From contig JBEVWC010000014.1 in NCBI GenBank assembly GCA_040506775.1, positions 62,001 to 126,000 of the forward strand: a DNA stretch of 64,000 nucleotides, read 5' to 3'. The notes below the pieces were generated by a model that saw only the letters and a program-made list of their open reading frames with translations, ran no database searches and had not been told where the DNA came from. Every line of letters begins with the position of its first letter. The stretch's first letter is position 1. This document shows, one piece after another, positions 1 through 7,581 of this stretch. Made by a program: the position numbers and the translations under genes. The stretch is from Thiodiazotropha sp040506775. Lineage in GTDB: Bacteria > Pseudomonadota > Gammaproteobacteria > Chromatiales > Chromatiaceae.

Positions 1-1599
1 CGGTGACGGTGATCCGGACCTCTCCGAACTGCTGTTTCTGCAGCCGTGCGAGGCTGCGGGCGATGTCCATGGCGACATTGCCGCCGCCGATCACCACGGC
101 CTGTTCCGGCACCTCGAAGGTTTCCGTATCGGTGATCATGCGTAGCAGGTCCACCGCTTTGGTGACCTGTTCATGATCACTGCCCGGGATCCGCGTGGAG
201 CGCCCCAGATGGAGTCCGATGGCGAGCACCACCGCATCGTATTCCTGCTGAAGTTGATCCATGCTGATATCGACGCCGATCCGGGTGTTGGTTTGCAGTT
301 TCACCCCGAGGGAGGTGATCACCTCGATATCCCGGTCCATCATGTCGTAGGGCAAGCGATACTCGGGGATGCCATATCTCGGCATGCCGCCGGCCTTGTT
401 GCGGGCTTCGAATACGGTGACCTCATGCCCCTGGCGAACCAGGTCGTAGGCTGCGGTAAGTCCGGCGGGACCGGCGCCAACGATCGCCACCCGATGACCG
501 CTCAGATAATCCGCTTTACCCTCTGAGGCGATCGCCTTGACCCGTTCAGGATCCACCGAGTCCATGGCGTAACGCTTCAGCCAGCGTATCGCCACCGGTT
601 CACCCCGGCGGCCGATGGAGCAGGCATCCTCGCACTTGTGGGTGCACACCCGGCCGCACACATGGGCGAAGGGGTTGGTGCGGTAGATCTGGCGTACGGC
701 CTCCTCCAGGTCACCCATCCAGATGGCGCGGATGTATTCCGGGGCATCCATGTGAGTGGGGCAGGCGTCGTGGCACATCCCGCACTGAACGCAGCGGGAG
801 GCTTCCAATACCGCCTGCTGATCACTGAAACCGGCGACGATTTCGTCAAAGTTGCCAACCCGGGTGTCAGCCTCCGCCTCGGCCATCGGCTGGCGTTCGA
901 GATCGAGCAGGTCCGAGTCGGCGGTCTTGGTCCAGCCGAGACCGAAGTCGACCCCGTGGATGCCGATCTCCTTGGGCAGAATGAAGTAACTGTCGATCTC
1001 CGCCTGGGTGCAGGTGTGCACATACTCACGGGACAGGCTGATCGCACCGGTCGGGCAGATGTCCACGCACAGGGCGCACCAGCAACAGCGGCCGTAGTCG
1101 ATGGCGGGACGCAGATTGCGGATACCATGCACCGGATCCTCGGGCAGGTGCGGGACCTTGACCATGCTGATGGCAGCGTTGTCGCAAACCTTCTGACAGG
1201 AACTGCAACCGATGCACTTCTCATGATCGTTGAGGTGGAACCCCCGGTAATTGGCCGCAGCCGGGCGAGGCTCCAGGGGCACAGTTACGGGTTTGCGGGC
1301 GAAGAACTGCAGCGCTTTCAGCGGCTGCAGNNNNNNNNNNNNNNNNNNNNNNNNNNNNNNNNNNNNNNNNNNNNNNNNNNNNNNNNNNNNNNNNNNNNNN
1401 NNNNNNNNNNNNNNNNNNNNNNNNNNNNNNACCCCCGGTAATTGGCCGCAGCCGGGCGAGGCTCCAGGGGCACAGTTACGGGTTTGCGGGCGAAGAACTG
1501 CAGCGCTTTCAGCGGCTGCAGAATGGAACCGCGGTCGTCGTGGGCGATGCTTGACGAGTTTTGAGTTTTAAGTTTTGAGTTTTGAGTTGGGTCACTCAT
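1..1599 (-). CDS. NuoI/MbxN-type ferredoxin fused to GltD-like FAD/NAD(P) oxidoreductase (3' part beyond window, interrupted by assembly gap)
   Basis: Read after collapsing the duplicated gap flanks, the product starts at 1599 and runs off the left edge (stop not seen). Visible cysteine motifs: two CxxCxxCxxxC ferredoxin clusters (C65-C75 and C108-C118), then a GltD-type pair (CVQCGMCHDAC near 206-216 and C251/255/259/263), an FAD dinucleotide motif GAGPAG near 311 and an NAD(P) motif GGGNVA near 440. It is therefore a NuoI-like electron wire fused to the glutamate-synthase small-subunit/SudA family of NAD(P)H oxidoreductases. It is the last visible gene of an Mbx-like operon and probably brings NAD(P)H or ferredoxin electrons to the complex. 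The only canonical in-frame start I find upstream puts residues 4-16 (PTQNSKLKTQNSS region) inside a heptamer array, so the N-terminus is encoded by a repeat element; GAGG lies 7 nt before the ATG. Confidence is reduced by the gap. Confidence 0.8.
1331..1430. other. Assembly gap (100 N)
   Basis: Exactly 100 N. It is flanked by a perfect 91-bp direct duplication (1240-1330 and 1431-1521), so the two contig ends overlap and the gap is probably an unmerged contig junction rather than missing DNA. Deleting the N and one copy restores one uninterrupted frame through the NuoI-GltD gene. Confidence 0.97.
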
Positions 1600-2088
1600 T
1601 TCGGGGCCTCAGCGTCTGTTGCGATTGGGCGCACAGTGATTCGGTTTGATAGCAGCCGACACATCATGCCTGATACGTCTCGGTTGTGGTTTTGACAATG
1701 GACGTAAGAAGTGCGACCAGCTCTTCACAGTCTTGGATCATTGAATCAGCCATTCTGCTTTCCAGGTAATCCGTCGCTCTCAATAATCTGAGCCAATACA
1801 ATGTTTCTCGGGCTTCTTTGGATGCGATTGACATTTTTGACCTGAAATCTTTTCTTGATTCACCCGCACCTGCCTCCTCAATGTTGGCTCCAATGCTGGT
1901 GCCAGCGCGCAGCACCTGTTTGGAAAGTACAAATTCTCTTTTCTCGTATTGCAGATACCTGGCCAAATGAACCACCCTTACAGCAAAACTGAAACTCTTT
2001 GACTTTGAAACATGTTTGGTTCGCTTCACCAGGTTGCCTCCTTGCACCCATGTCAACTGAAAACTAAAAACTCATAACTTAAAACTCT
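1556..2088. mobile_element. Heptamer-array element carrying a four-helix-bundle gene (element A/B)
   Basis: Left array 1556-1590 is five 7-bp units (GAGTTTT, GAGTTTT, AAGTTTT, GAGTTTT, GAGTTGG). Right array 2054-2088 is five units in inverted orientation (AACTGAA, AACTAAA, AACTCAT, AACTTAA, AACTCTT). The 463 bp between them hold one gene in the same direction as the host operon. The right array begins 4 nt beyond the stop of the nuoD-like gene, and the left array lies inside the 5' coding region of the NuoI-GltD gene. The unit and inverted layout match elements at 3255, 4689 and 58515. That it moves as a unit is inferred from the layout; no target-site duplication was found. Confidence 0.7.
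1664..2029 (-). CDS. Four-helix bundle protein (S23/IVP/Avd-like family)
   Basis: About 121 residues, mostly helical and basic, with the family pattern V..A..L..Y.......VLSKQVLRAGTSIGANIEEA..G...DF..K..IA.KEA.ETLYWL.LL. This resembles the S23/intervening-sequence-protein and Avd-type four-helix-bundle family. I chose the GTG at 2029 because a perfect AAGGAGG sits 7 nt upstream (2037-2043); the longer frame from a TTG at 2056 has no such site. Known relatives occur in rRNA intervening sequences, as stand-alone genes and as the accessory protein of diversity-generating retroelements, where they bind nucleic acid; no reverse transcriptase is visible here. It is enclosed by inverted heptamer arrays and sits between two subunit genes of an otherwise tightly overlapping operon, so it looks like cargo. 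Its function here is unknown. Confidence 0.85.
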   Translation of the reverse strand: MKRTKHVSKSKSFSFAVRVVHLARYLQYEKREFVLSKQVLRAGTSIGANIEEAGAGESRKDFRSKMSIASKEARETLYWLRLLRATDYLESRMADSMIQDCEELVALLTSIVKTTTETYQA

Positions 2089-2092
2089 TCAG

Positions 2093-3235
2093 TCATCGAT
2101 CCACTTCCGGCGGACAGGCATCCAGGGAGAACATGGTCTGTGCGATATCCTCGATGCGTGAACCCACGGCCAGTTTCTCCAGCACCTGGACTGCGTGCAT
2201 GGAGGAGGGGCCGCGTACGTGCACCCGGTAGGGTTTGGGACCGCCGTTGGACACCACGTAGTAACAGAGCTCCCCTTTGGACGATTCCACCCGGGCGTAA
2301 GTTTCGCCGGCGGGTACATTCCAGGCCAGGGGGTTGGGAATCGGGGCGCGAATCGGTCCGCCGATGTCCGGCAATGCCTTGGCTACCTGGCGCAGGATGC
2401 GGATGCTCTCCATCAGTTCCAGGCGGCGTACCAGGGTGCGTGCCCAGGCGTCACCACCCTGTTCCGTGGGGATCTCGAAATCGAGCTGGTCGTAGATCAG
2501 GTAGGGATCGTTGCGCCGGACATCAAAGGGCAGTCCGGTGGCGCGCAGGTTCGGCCCGGTCACGCCCCAGGCCAGGGCCTGCTCCTGACTCATGACGCCG
2601 ACACCCTTGGCGCGCTTGATGAATACCTGGTTTTTGAAGAACAGGTTGTCGTAATCCGGCAGCCGGGATTCGATGTAGTCGAGGGTTTCTCCGAGCCGTT
2701 GCAGGAAACCGTCGGGCAACTCCCGGCGCACTCCGCCGGGAATGTTATAAATGCTGTAGACCCGGCCGCCGGTGAACTCCTCGAACAGGTCGAGGATCAG
2801 GTCACGGTCGGCAACGCCCCAGTACATGGTGCTGTACATGCCGGTGGTGGCGGCATGTCCGCCAAAGGTGAACAGATGCGCGGCGATGCGTGAGAGCTCC
2901 AGTTGCATGACCCGGATCCACTGGGCGCGCAGCGGCACTTCAAGCCCGCACAGATCCTCCACCGCCATCGAGTAAACCACCTCCATGGGAGAAGGATCGG
3001 GTACGCAGATGCGCGGCACCAGGGCGATGTTCTGGATCCACAGGCGCTGCTCCATGAGTTTTTCGAAACCGCGGTGCAGGTAACCCCCGTCCGCCTTGGC
3101 CTCGAGCACCTGGTCACCGTGAAACTTGAGTTTCAGCGCGTAATTGCCCTCGATGCCCGGATGATTGGGACCGAAGTTGAGCTCGAACTCATTGCTCGGC
3201 GGATGTCTTTGGGCTTCGTAGTTTTCCGGTCTCAT
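2093..3235 (-). CDS. NuoD/MbxL-like 49-kDa subunit (hydrogenase large-subunit relative)
   Basis: 380 residues, collinear with complex I NuoD and group 4 hydrogenase large subunits: N-terminal FGPNHPG, then YLHRGFEKL, GGRVYSIYNIPGGVRR, PKPYRVHVRGPSSMH and a terminal PPEVDR. A NiFe hydrogenase would have two CxxC motifs; here one cysteine of each survives (C77 in RICVPD, C374 in DACPPE) and the partners are lost, so it should not bind NiFe. That pattern resembles what I recall for archaeal Mbx/MBS large subunits, rather than ordinary NuoD, which has none. It would form the quinone-like or (poly)sulfide reaction pocket with the NuoB-like subunit. It is separated from nuoC by element C (about 140 bp) and from the next subunit by element A/B; its TGA lies 4 nt from the array. 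Confidence 0.9.
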   Translation of the reverse strand: MRPENYEAQRHPPSNEFELNFGPNHPGIEGNYALKLKFHGDQVLEAKADGGYLHRGFEKLMEQRLWIQNIALVPRICVPDPSPMEVVYSMAVEDLCGLEVPLRAQWIRVMQLELSRIAAHLFTFGGHAATTGMYSTMYWGVADRDLILDLFEEFTGGRVYSIYNIPGGVRRELPDGFLQRLGETLDYIESRLPDYDNLFFKNQVFIKRAKGVGVMSQEQALAWGVTGPNLRATGLPFDVRRNDPYLIYDQLDFEIPTEQGGDAWARTLVRRLELMESIRILRQVAKALPDIGGPIRAPIPNPLAWNVPAGETYARVESSKGELCYYVVSNGGPKPYRVHVRGPSSMHAVQVLEKLAVGSRIEDIAQTMFSLDACPPEVDR

Positions 3236-3254
3236 TTTTACTCGCTTCGCTCGT

Positions 3255-3378
3255 TAATTTTGAATTGTGAATTATGAATTTTGAATTGATGTGTGCGATT
3301 CGCGCACGGTCTGATTCAAATAAGCGTGAGCGTAGCGAACACCGCAATTCAACATTCAAAATTCATAATTAAAAATTC
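3255..3378. repeat. Heptamer-array inverted element C (no cargo gene)
   Basis: Left array 3255-3289: TAATTTT, GAATTGT, GAATTAT, GAATTTT, GAATTGA. A 54-bp core follows, then the right array 3344-3378: AATTCAA, CATTCAA, AATTCAT, AATTAAA, AATTCAA. The core starts with a GC-rich hairpin-like stretch (TGTGTGCGATTCGCGCAC) and ends with GTGAGCGTAGCGAACAC, which is the reverse complement of the core start of element E. Both arms carry A/T at the third unit position (GAATT/AATTC) where the other elements carry G/C (GAGTT/AACTC), so the two arms vary together. The right array contains the stop codon of the nuoC-like gene (TGA at 3377-3379). Confidence 0.85.
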
Positions 3379-3952
3379 AAAATTTCCCCTTCTTCTGACT
3401 GAACCGCTGTTCCTCAGGCGGAATAATCACCCCACCGCCCTCAGCCACCAGTTCCTGCAGCCATTCCGGGTTGTACTCCTGCCAGTGCAGGTGTTCGTTG
3501 ACATAGGCCTCGCTGTCGAATTCCTTGCGCATGGGGGGTGGTCCGTCCCATTCGGTGAGGATGAACTTCTCCATGTTGGGGCTGCCTTCGAAGTGAATAC
3601 CGAACATCTCGTGGATATCCCGTTCGAAGAAGGCGGCCGGCTGATACAGGTCATACACCGACAGGTAGACGCCGGGGCTGCGGGCGATGCGGATGTGCGC
3701 CGAGACCAGGGAGTGGCTGTCGTAGGACCAGACGTGATAGACCAGTTCGAACTGATCGTCGTCGATCCAGTCGACGCAGCTGATCGCCGACAGATGGATA
3801 TAACCGGCGCGGCCCTGCAGCAGTTCCAGCAGGGCGGGGAGGGCGTCGGCGGGCACGTCGACCCGAACCCGGCGGGTGCTTTTGCGGCGTACCTCGATGC
3901 CTTCGATCTCTTTCAGGAGGTTGTCCAGCCAATGGGCGATTTCCTGGCTCAT
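3377..3952 (-). CDS. NuoC/MbxK-like 30-kDa subunit
   Basis: 191 residues with the NuoC signature: RVRVDVPADALPALLELLQ, then SAISCVDWIDDDQFELVYHVWSY, VYDLYQPAAFFERDIHEMFGIHFEG and a C-terminal stretch with FDSEAYV. NuoC is the peripheral-arm scaffold that packs against NuoD and NuoB. Its start overlaps the stop of the nuoB-like gene (ATGA, 3949-3952), so the pair is translationally coupled. The last codons (KKGKF then TGA) run into the right array of element C, so the stop codon itself is element sequence. Whether the native C-terminus was longer can be tested by comparison with relatives. Confidence 0.92.
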   Translation of the reverse strand: MSQEIAHWLDNLLKEIEGIEVRRKSTRRVRVDVPADALPALLELLQGRAGYIHLSAISCVDWIDDDQFELVYHVWSYDSHSLVSAHIRIARSPGVYLSVYDLYQPAAFFERDIHEMFGIHFEGSPNMEKFILTEWDGPPPMRKEFDSEAYVNEHLHWQEYNPEWLQELVAEGGGVIIPPEEQRFSQKKGKF

Positions 3953-4665
3953 TCCGCAGGCTCCTTGAGGTTGTGGCCCAGGCGCATCTCCAGGGCCTCG
4001 AGGGGTTTCTGGTGCTGCTCCAGCAGACGGGTATGGTCGCCCAGGGTGCCTTCGGACAGCAGACCGTAGTGTTTCGCCTCGGTGATGATGTCGGTGGGGG
4101 TCTGCCAGGTTTCGCCGAACAGCTGCTGCTGGTTGCCCAGGTAGTAGTCGTAGTTGCGGTAATAGTCCTGCCAGCCGTTGGCCTCCCCGCTATGGATGCG
4201 ATCCATGAGTCTGCGCAGCCCGGTGATGACCGCCTCGGGACGCGGCATGCAGCCGGCGATGTAGAGATCCACCGGCATGTATTCGTCGAGTTTCTTCGCG
4301 GTGGCGTAACTCTGCCAGTACATGCCGCCGTTGACCGTACAGGAGCAGATGCCGATCACGTACTTGGGAGATCCCATCTGCTCATAGGTCAGGATCACCC
4401 GCTTGAGGGTCTTGATCGAGACGTAACCGGTGATCAGCAGGATGTCTGCCTGACGGGGAGACACCATGGGCTGGATGCCGAGACGCTCCATATCGAAACG
4501 GGAGGTCATGGCGGGCGGCAGTTCGATTGCCCCGCAGCCGGTGCAGTAGTGCAGGATGAACAGCGAACGGGAGCGGCAGAAGCGAACCAGTTCGTCAAAC
4601 ACCCGGGCGAGGGGGTTGCCTTTTTTCTCTACTACTACCGGTATCTTGTCTATCGATTTCATCAT
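3949..4665 (-). CDS. NuoB/MbxJ-like [4Fe-4S] subunit (CxxC-type, hydrogenase small-subunit relative)
   Basis: About 238 residues. Cluster ligands are visible: YCTGCGAIE (the two Cys near 43 and 46 of the longest reading), GICSCTVNGG (Cys near 109/111) and AGCMPRPE (Cys near 141). Canonical NuoB has adjacent cysteines (CC); here they are CxxC as in group 4 hydrogenase and Mbx small subunits. This protein would hold the terminal N2-like cluster facing the NuoD-like active site. The C-terminal 80 residues (DYYRNYDYYLGNQQQLF onwards) form a polar extension. Two starts are possible: GTG at 4671 or ATG at 4665; I prefer the ATG, though neither has a strong ribosome site. Upstream lies element D, downstream a 4-bp overlap with nuoC. 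Confidence 0.92.
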   Translation of the reverse strand: MMKSIDKIPVVVEKKGNPLARVFDELVRFCRSRSLFILHYCTGCGAIELPPAMTSRFDMERLGIQPMVSPRQADILLITGYVSIKTLKRVILTYEQMGSPKYVIGICSCTVNGGMYWQSYATAKKLDEYMPVDLYIAGCMPRPEAVITGLRRLMDRIHSGEANGWQDYYRNYDYYLGNQQQLFGETWQTPTDIITEAKHYGLLSEGTLGDHTRLLEQHQKPLEALEMRLGHNLKEPAE

Positions 4666-4688
4666 AATCACCCAAGCGGGTTTTTGTT

Positions 4689-4812
4689 AAGTTTTGAGTT
4701 GTGAGTTATTAGTTTTTAGTTGTCGGAGTTCGCTTTGCTCACGTTTATCGAAAGAGCGTGTGCAAAGCACACTCATCAACTCAAAACTAAAAACTTATAA
4801 CTCAAAACTACA
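4689..4812. repeat. Heptamer-array inverted element D (no cargo gene)
   Basis: Left array 4689-4723: AAGTTTT, GAGTTGT, GAGTTAT, TAGTTTT, TAGTTGT. Right array 4778-4812: AACTCAA, AACTAAA, AACTTAT, AACTCAA, AACTACA. The 54-bp core holds GTTCGCTTTGCTCACG, close to the core motif of elements C and E, and a perfect hairpin GTGTGC-AAA-GCACAC at 4758-4772. The right array supplies the TAG stop of the nuoH-like gene (4808-4810). The element separates the membrane-arm genes from the peripheral-arm genes in one operon. Confidence 0.87.
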
Positions 4813-5704
4813 TAACAAACGCCAGGCCAATCAGCCCCAGCATCACCGGCCATTTCCACATCAGGCGCAACAGGTCTTCCGTGCGGTAACGGGGAAACAG
4901 GTAGGCGATGCTGACCGGTATGGCCAGAACCAGGAAACTCTTCAGCAGGAAGTCGAACCAGGTGGTGCCGCCACCGAGGAACAGGCTGACGTACAGCACC
5001 GATGTGGTGTAGAGCTGAAAACACTGCATGACGAACAGGCCACCCAGATATTTGCCGCCCATTTCCACCATCGGACCGGTGGCGATCTCCGCCGGGGCGA
5101 TGTAGATCTCGAAGGGTTGTTTGCCCAGAGAGGCATGCATGGCAATGAGTCCGGCCAGGGCCAGTATCGGGTTCTGCACGGCGCCCCAGGAGGCAAAACC
5201 ACCCGCCTGCTGGGCGGCGATGATGTCGACCAGGTTGGTGGTGCCGGCGGCATAGGCAACTCCGAAGATCACGATCACCAGGGGGATGTCGTAGGCGAGC
5301 ATGGCGGTCAACGCCCGGGCAATGCCGATGGAGCCGTTGGGATTGGCGCACTGGCCAACACCCAGGGCAAGCCCGAGTGAGGGAATCATCATCAGGTAGA
5401 GCAGGGTGATGATGCCGCCCTTGTCAGCAATGCCGTCCATGCCAGGGACCGGCAGCAGGGTCTCCGCCGCGATATATCCACCCATTGCCATTACGATACC
5501 GATGTCGTGGATCAGACCGTGAGACACCTGGGTGCGTTTACTGTGCAGCTTGACGATGTCATACAGGGGCTGGAAGAAGGGCGGCCCGACCCGGCGCTGA
5601 ATGCGCGCCGCGATACGCCGCATCATCAGTACCATCATCATGCCGACGATAAACGCCACCAGGGGCATCAGGGTCAGTTCGAGCAGAAGTTCGATCGGAA
5701 GCAT
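4808..5704 (-). CDS. NuoH/MbxM-like membrane subunit
   Basis: 298 residues, about eight hydrophobic segments. NuoH-family landmarks are visible: RRIAARIQRRVGPPFFQPLYDIVKL near residue 30, the acidic loop QPFEIYIAPAEIATGPMVEMGGKYLGGLF near 190, and a C-terminal LFPRYRTEDLLRLMWKWPVMLGL. This subunit anchors the peripheral arm and shapes the quinone/substrate channel leading to the antiporter-like subunits. Its start overlaps the stop of the preceding NuoL-like gene. The stop codon TAG is the first array unit of element D. Length is slightly below the usual 320-330 of NuoH, as in hydrogenase/Mbx relatives. Confidence 0.93.
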   Translation of the reverse strand: MLPIELLLELTLMPLVAFIVGMMMVLMMRRIAARIQRRVGPPFFQPLYDIVKLHSKRTQVSHGLIHDIGIVMAMGGYIAAETLLPVPGMDGIADKGGIITLLYLMMIPSLGLALGVGQCANPNGSIGIARALTAMLAYDIPLVIVIFGVAYAAGTTNLVDIIAAQQAGGFASWGAVQNPILALAGLIAMHASLGKQPFEIYIAPAEIATGPMVEMGGKYLGGLFVMQCFQLYTTSVLYVSLFLGGGTTWFDFLLKSFLVLAIPVSIAYLFPRYRTEDLLRLMWKWPVMLGLIGLAFVM

Positions 5705-7581
5705 CAGATCACCACCCAGGCGATAAGGAAAAGGACCGCGCTCATCATGTAAAACTCGGGGTTGGCGCGCCGGTAGACACCTTTCATGACCAGTGAGAGG
5801 AACTCGACCAGGGAGGTGATGCTCTTCTCGAGCCAGAGAAAACTGCCCCGGTACCAGCCGCCGATCAGGTGCATCAGTCCGGCATAGAAGTTGTCGCTGT
5901 ACTGGTAGCGTACATCGGCGGTCAGAAAATGCCCGCCGGCATAGTTATCCAGTTGATGTACCCGTTTGCTGCGGCCGGCGGAGTAGAAGATCAGCGCACC
6001 GACACCAAATCCGGCGAACAGCACGCCGATCACCCAGATCATGTCCAGTGAACCGCTCTTGGCGGCGATGCCACCGAGGGTGAAATCGATGCTCGGAAGA
6101 CCCAGGGATTCCTGAACTGAGGCGACCCAGGCCAGGGGTATGCCCGGCAGCAGACCGGTGAGGAAAATCAGCGTCGCCAGGATGAGCATCGGAAGCATCA
6201 TGCTCCAGGGGGCTTCCTGGATGTGCTCGTGTTCCACCCGCAACTGACCCAGGAACATGTTATGGATCAGCTTGTAGACTGAGAGGATGGTGCCCAGGGT
6301 GCCGATGATCGCACCGACGAACAGCAGCGGCATGCCCTGATCCAGCAGTGATCGGTAGACCAGCCACTTGGAGACGAAGCCGTTCATGGGCGGCAGTCCC
6401 GCGAGTCCGATGATGCCGCACAGCAGTACCAGGAAGGAGAGGGGCATACGGGTCACCAGTCCCCCCATCTTGTTCAGGTCCGCGGTGCCGGTGCGGTGCT
6501 GAACCGCGAACACGGTGAGCAGCAGGGCTGCCTGGCACAGGGCATAGTTGAGGATGTGCAGCAATCCCCCGGCGCTGCCCAGGGCGTTCGCAACCACCAG
6601 GCCCAGCAGCATGTAACCGCCCTGGCCGATGCCGTGCCAGGCCAGCAGATAACGGGCGTCGTTCTGCTTCATGGCGGTGTAGGTTGGCAGAATGATGGTG
6701 AAGATCGCGATCCAGGCCAGCAGATCCCGGGCATCGATCAGGGTGAACGGGATCTTCAGGTTCTCGATATTGACGATGCCAAACAGCTTCACCAGCACCA
6801 GCAGGATGGCGAACAGCCCCATGCGCGAGGAGATCGCGCCCAGGAAGGCGCTGCCGGGACCCGGCGTTTCGGCATAGGCAGGCGCCTGCCACAGGTGAAA
6901 AGGCAGCAGACCCAGTTTGATGCCGAAGCCGCCGGCGAACAGCAGCACCAGCACCCACAGATAGCCGACATCCATGCGGGACGCAGCGGTGAGTATGGCC
7001 TCATAGCGAAGGGATCCGGCCGAGGCGTAGACCAGGGCGATACCACCGAAGACCGCCATCCCGCCGATCACCGCATAAGTGATGTAACGCATGGCTGCCC
7101 GGGTGGCGACACCCCCCGCCATGGTCATCAAAAGGAAACCCGCCCAGGTGACCAGTTCCCAGCCGATAAACAGGGACAGCAGGTCACCACTGGCAAGCAG
7201 TATCAGCATGGTGAAGACATTCAGGGCCATGGCGACATGAAACAGCCACACATTCCCGCCCTGGCGACGGAAACTGCGTTCCCATTCACCACTCGAGTAC
7301 CAGCTGGTCAATACCGCTGCCACCAGGGTGATGAGGGCGAAAAACCAGCTCATGGCATCAAACTGCCAGGACAGGGTCTGACCCATGACATTGAAATTCA
7401 GAACCGAAGCAATCGGTTCGGCCCCGTAACCCAGCGGGGCCATTTTGAACAGCACCAGCAGCTGGCCGGCGTAGAGCAGGGTCACCATCCAGCCCACCGC
7501 CAGTCCACGGCCCAGGACGAAGGCCACCAGCAGGGTGGTGGCTGAAAATATGAGCAATTCATCCAACAGACTGATTATCAC
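5704..7581 (-). CDS. NuoL/MrpA-like antiporter subunit (MbxH'-type)
   Basis: 625 residues, about 14-16 transmembrane segments. Proton-channel residues are visible: GWELVTWAGF (TM5 glutamate) and GGFGIKLGLLPFHLW (TM7 lysine), then AWHGIGQGGYMLLG and IGLAGLPPMNGFVSKW. A soluble/amphipathic stretch near 535-600 (DNYAGGHFLTADVRYQYSDN) and a last TM helix resemble HyfB/Mbx H' subunits rather than the long lateral helix of NuoL. It overlaps its neighbours on both sides by about 1-4 bp. Together with the MrpD-like protein it gives the complex two antiporter-type pumps, the arrangement that distinguishes Mbx from Mbh hydrogenase as I recall it. Confidence 0.9.
   Translation of the reverse strand: MIISLLDELLIFSATTLLVAFVLGRGLAVGWMVTLLYAGQLLVLFKMAPLGYGAEPIASVLNFNVMGQTLSWQFDAMSWFFALITLVAAVLTSWYSSGEWERSFRRQGGNVWLFHVAMALNVFTMLILLASGDLLSLFIGWELVTWAGFLLMTMAGGVATRAAMRYITYAVIGGMAVFGGIALVYASAGSLRYEAILTAASRMDVGYLWVLVLLFAGGFGIKLGLLPFHLWQAPAYAETPGPGSAFLGAISSRMGLFAILLVLVKLFGIVNIENLKIPFTLIDARDLLAWIAIFTIILPTYTAMKQNDARYLLAWHGIGQGGYMLLGLVVANALGSAGGLLHILNYALCQAALLLTVFAVQHRTGTADLNKMGGLVTRMPLSFLVLLCGIIGLAGLPPMNGFVSKWLVYRSLLDQGMPLLFVGAIIGTLGTILSVYKLIHNMFLGQLRVEHEHIQEAPWSMMLPMLILATLIFLTGLLPGIPLAWVASVQESLGLPSIDFTLGGIAAKSGSLDMIWVIGVLFAGFGVGALIFYSAGRSKRVHQLDNYAGGHFLTADVRYQYSDNFYAGLMHLIGGWYRGSFLWLEKSITSLVEFLSLVMKGVYRRANPEFYMMSAVLFLIAWVVI

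Noticed and set aside
638..1441. Plus-strand open frame over the NuoI-GltD gene, extending into the gap
   Set aside because: It is the antisense of a gene with many conserved cysteine motifs and is bridged only by N.
1556..1590. Microsatellite-like noise instead of an element
   Set aside because: A matching inverted array and the same layout at four loci argue for a defined element, although this short tract alone would not.
2093..4665. Active group 4 NiFe hydrogenase
   Set aside because: The large-subunit-like protein has lost two of the four NiFe cysteines, and no hyp or maturation genes are visible.
6496..7545. Plus-strand 349-codon open frame (also 37235-38380 and 56501-57907 on the minus strand)
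   Set aside because: These are antisense to well-supported genes, rich in Gln/His or Pro as expected from high-GC shadow frames, and lack ribosome sites.
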